Under the pieces are notes generated by a model. It had not been told where the DNA came from, made no database searches, and was given only the letters and a program-made list of their open reading frames with translations. Source: an uncultured Rhodospirillaceae bacterium (GTDB lineage: Bacteria; Pseudomonadota; Alphaproteobacteria; CAAGCB01; CAG-977). Taken from it: a DNA stretch of 64,000 nucleotides. Shown piece after piece: positions 63,961 to 64,000 of the stretch (the first letter of the stretch is position 1; each line of letters starts with the position of its first letter). The position numbers and the translations under genes were made by a program. Location of the stretch: assembly GCA_900550445.1 (NCBI GenBank), contig URSF01000005.1, positions 28,457-92,456 on the forward strand, in the 5' to 3' direction.

Positions 63961-64000
63961 AAAAAGTATCATTTTTAAGATCGTCTTTTAATCGAGCATT

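Noticed and set aside
63889..63962. TAGTCGCAAA resembles the resume-codon region of tmRNA
   Set aside because: The predicted tag would be over 20 residues and end in Pro-Ser, not in a hydrophobic degron, and the bases are tied up in a GTCGC/GCGAC hairpin. No acceptor arm is seen.

Overview
The window reads as a chromosomal segment of an anaerobic, fermentative alphaproteobacterium, probably host- or gut-associated (inference). The alphaproteobacterial signs are a GANTC-type CcrM methyltransferase next to rnhB, a single bifunctional Rsh directly behind rpoZ, and the order acpS-lepB-rnc-era-recO-parC. The anaerobic signs are the [FeFe]-hydrogenase maturase HydF, a full-length pyruvate:ferredoxin oxidoreductase (nifJ) and a fused ADP-forming acetyl-CoA synthetase. 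Together these suggest pyruvate to acetyl-CoA to acetate plus ATP, with ferredoxin electrons going to H2, and a proton-driven transhydrogenase (pntAA/AB/B) supplying NADPH.

Layout. 0-1.5 kb: minus-strand hydF group. 1.6-4.7 kb: an exported protein of unknown function and a TolC-type outer-membrane lipoprotein carrying a C-terminal Ig/cadherin-like domain. 4.7-9.7 kb: a possible HNH/AHH-type nuclease, the pnt operon, and a PAS-GGDEF protein with a degenerate active site. 9.8-15 kb: sufBCDS, a small Cys-rich gene and a sufT-like gene. 15-22 kb: a secreted adenosine-deaminase-like lipoprotein, an ankyrin protein, and a minus-strand group of two MdoB-type sulfatase-fold transferases, rnhB and ccrM. 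22-27.6 kb: TM2 protein, nifJ, a small lipoprotein with a structured leader, and udp. 27.6-31 kb: a tandemly duplicated two-gene module of unknown function, the best candidate for something undescribed. 31-36.8 kb: porin-like barrel, PIG-L deacetylase, MFS transporter, HtpX, uracil-DNA glycosylase and NYN RNase. 36.9-46.6 kb: a long housekeeping group rpoZ-rsh-acpS-lepB-rnc-era-recO-parC, followed by pagP and an exported partner. 46.6-55.3 kb: a hairpin-rich element, tRNA-Ser(UGA), a coiled-coil/PH-like protein, a lytic transglycosylase, then rlpA-dac-tmk-holB-tatD-MBL. 55.3-56.7 kb: decayed DNA with a frameshifted unknown gene and a broken HigBA-like toxin-antitoxin pair. 56.7-61 kb: minus-strand ssb-gyrA-coaD-ppi. 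61.2-63.4 kb: ADP-forming acetyl-CoA synthetase. 63.4-64 kb: two direct repeats and a strong promoter in front of a possible structured RNA.

The window is mostly core genome. The accessory or unexplained parts are the duplicated module, the decayed toxin-antitoxin region, the hairpin and repeat elements, and several leader RNAs. All functional calls are from sequence reading alone; no searches or folding programs were run.
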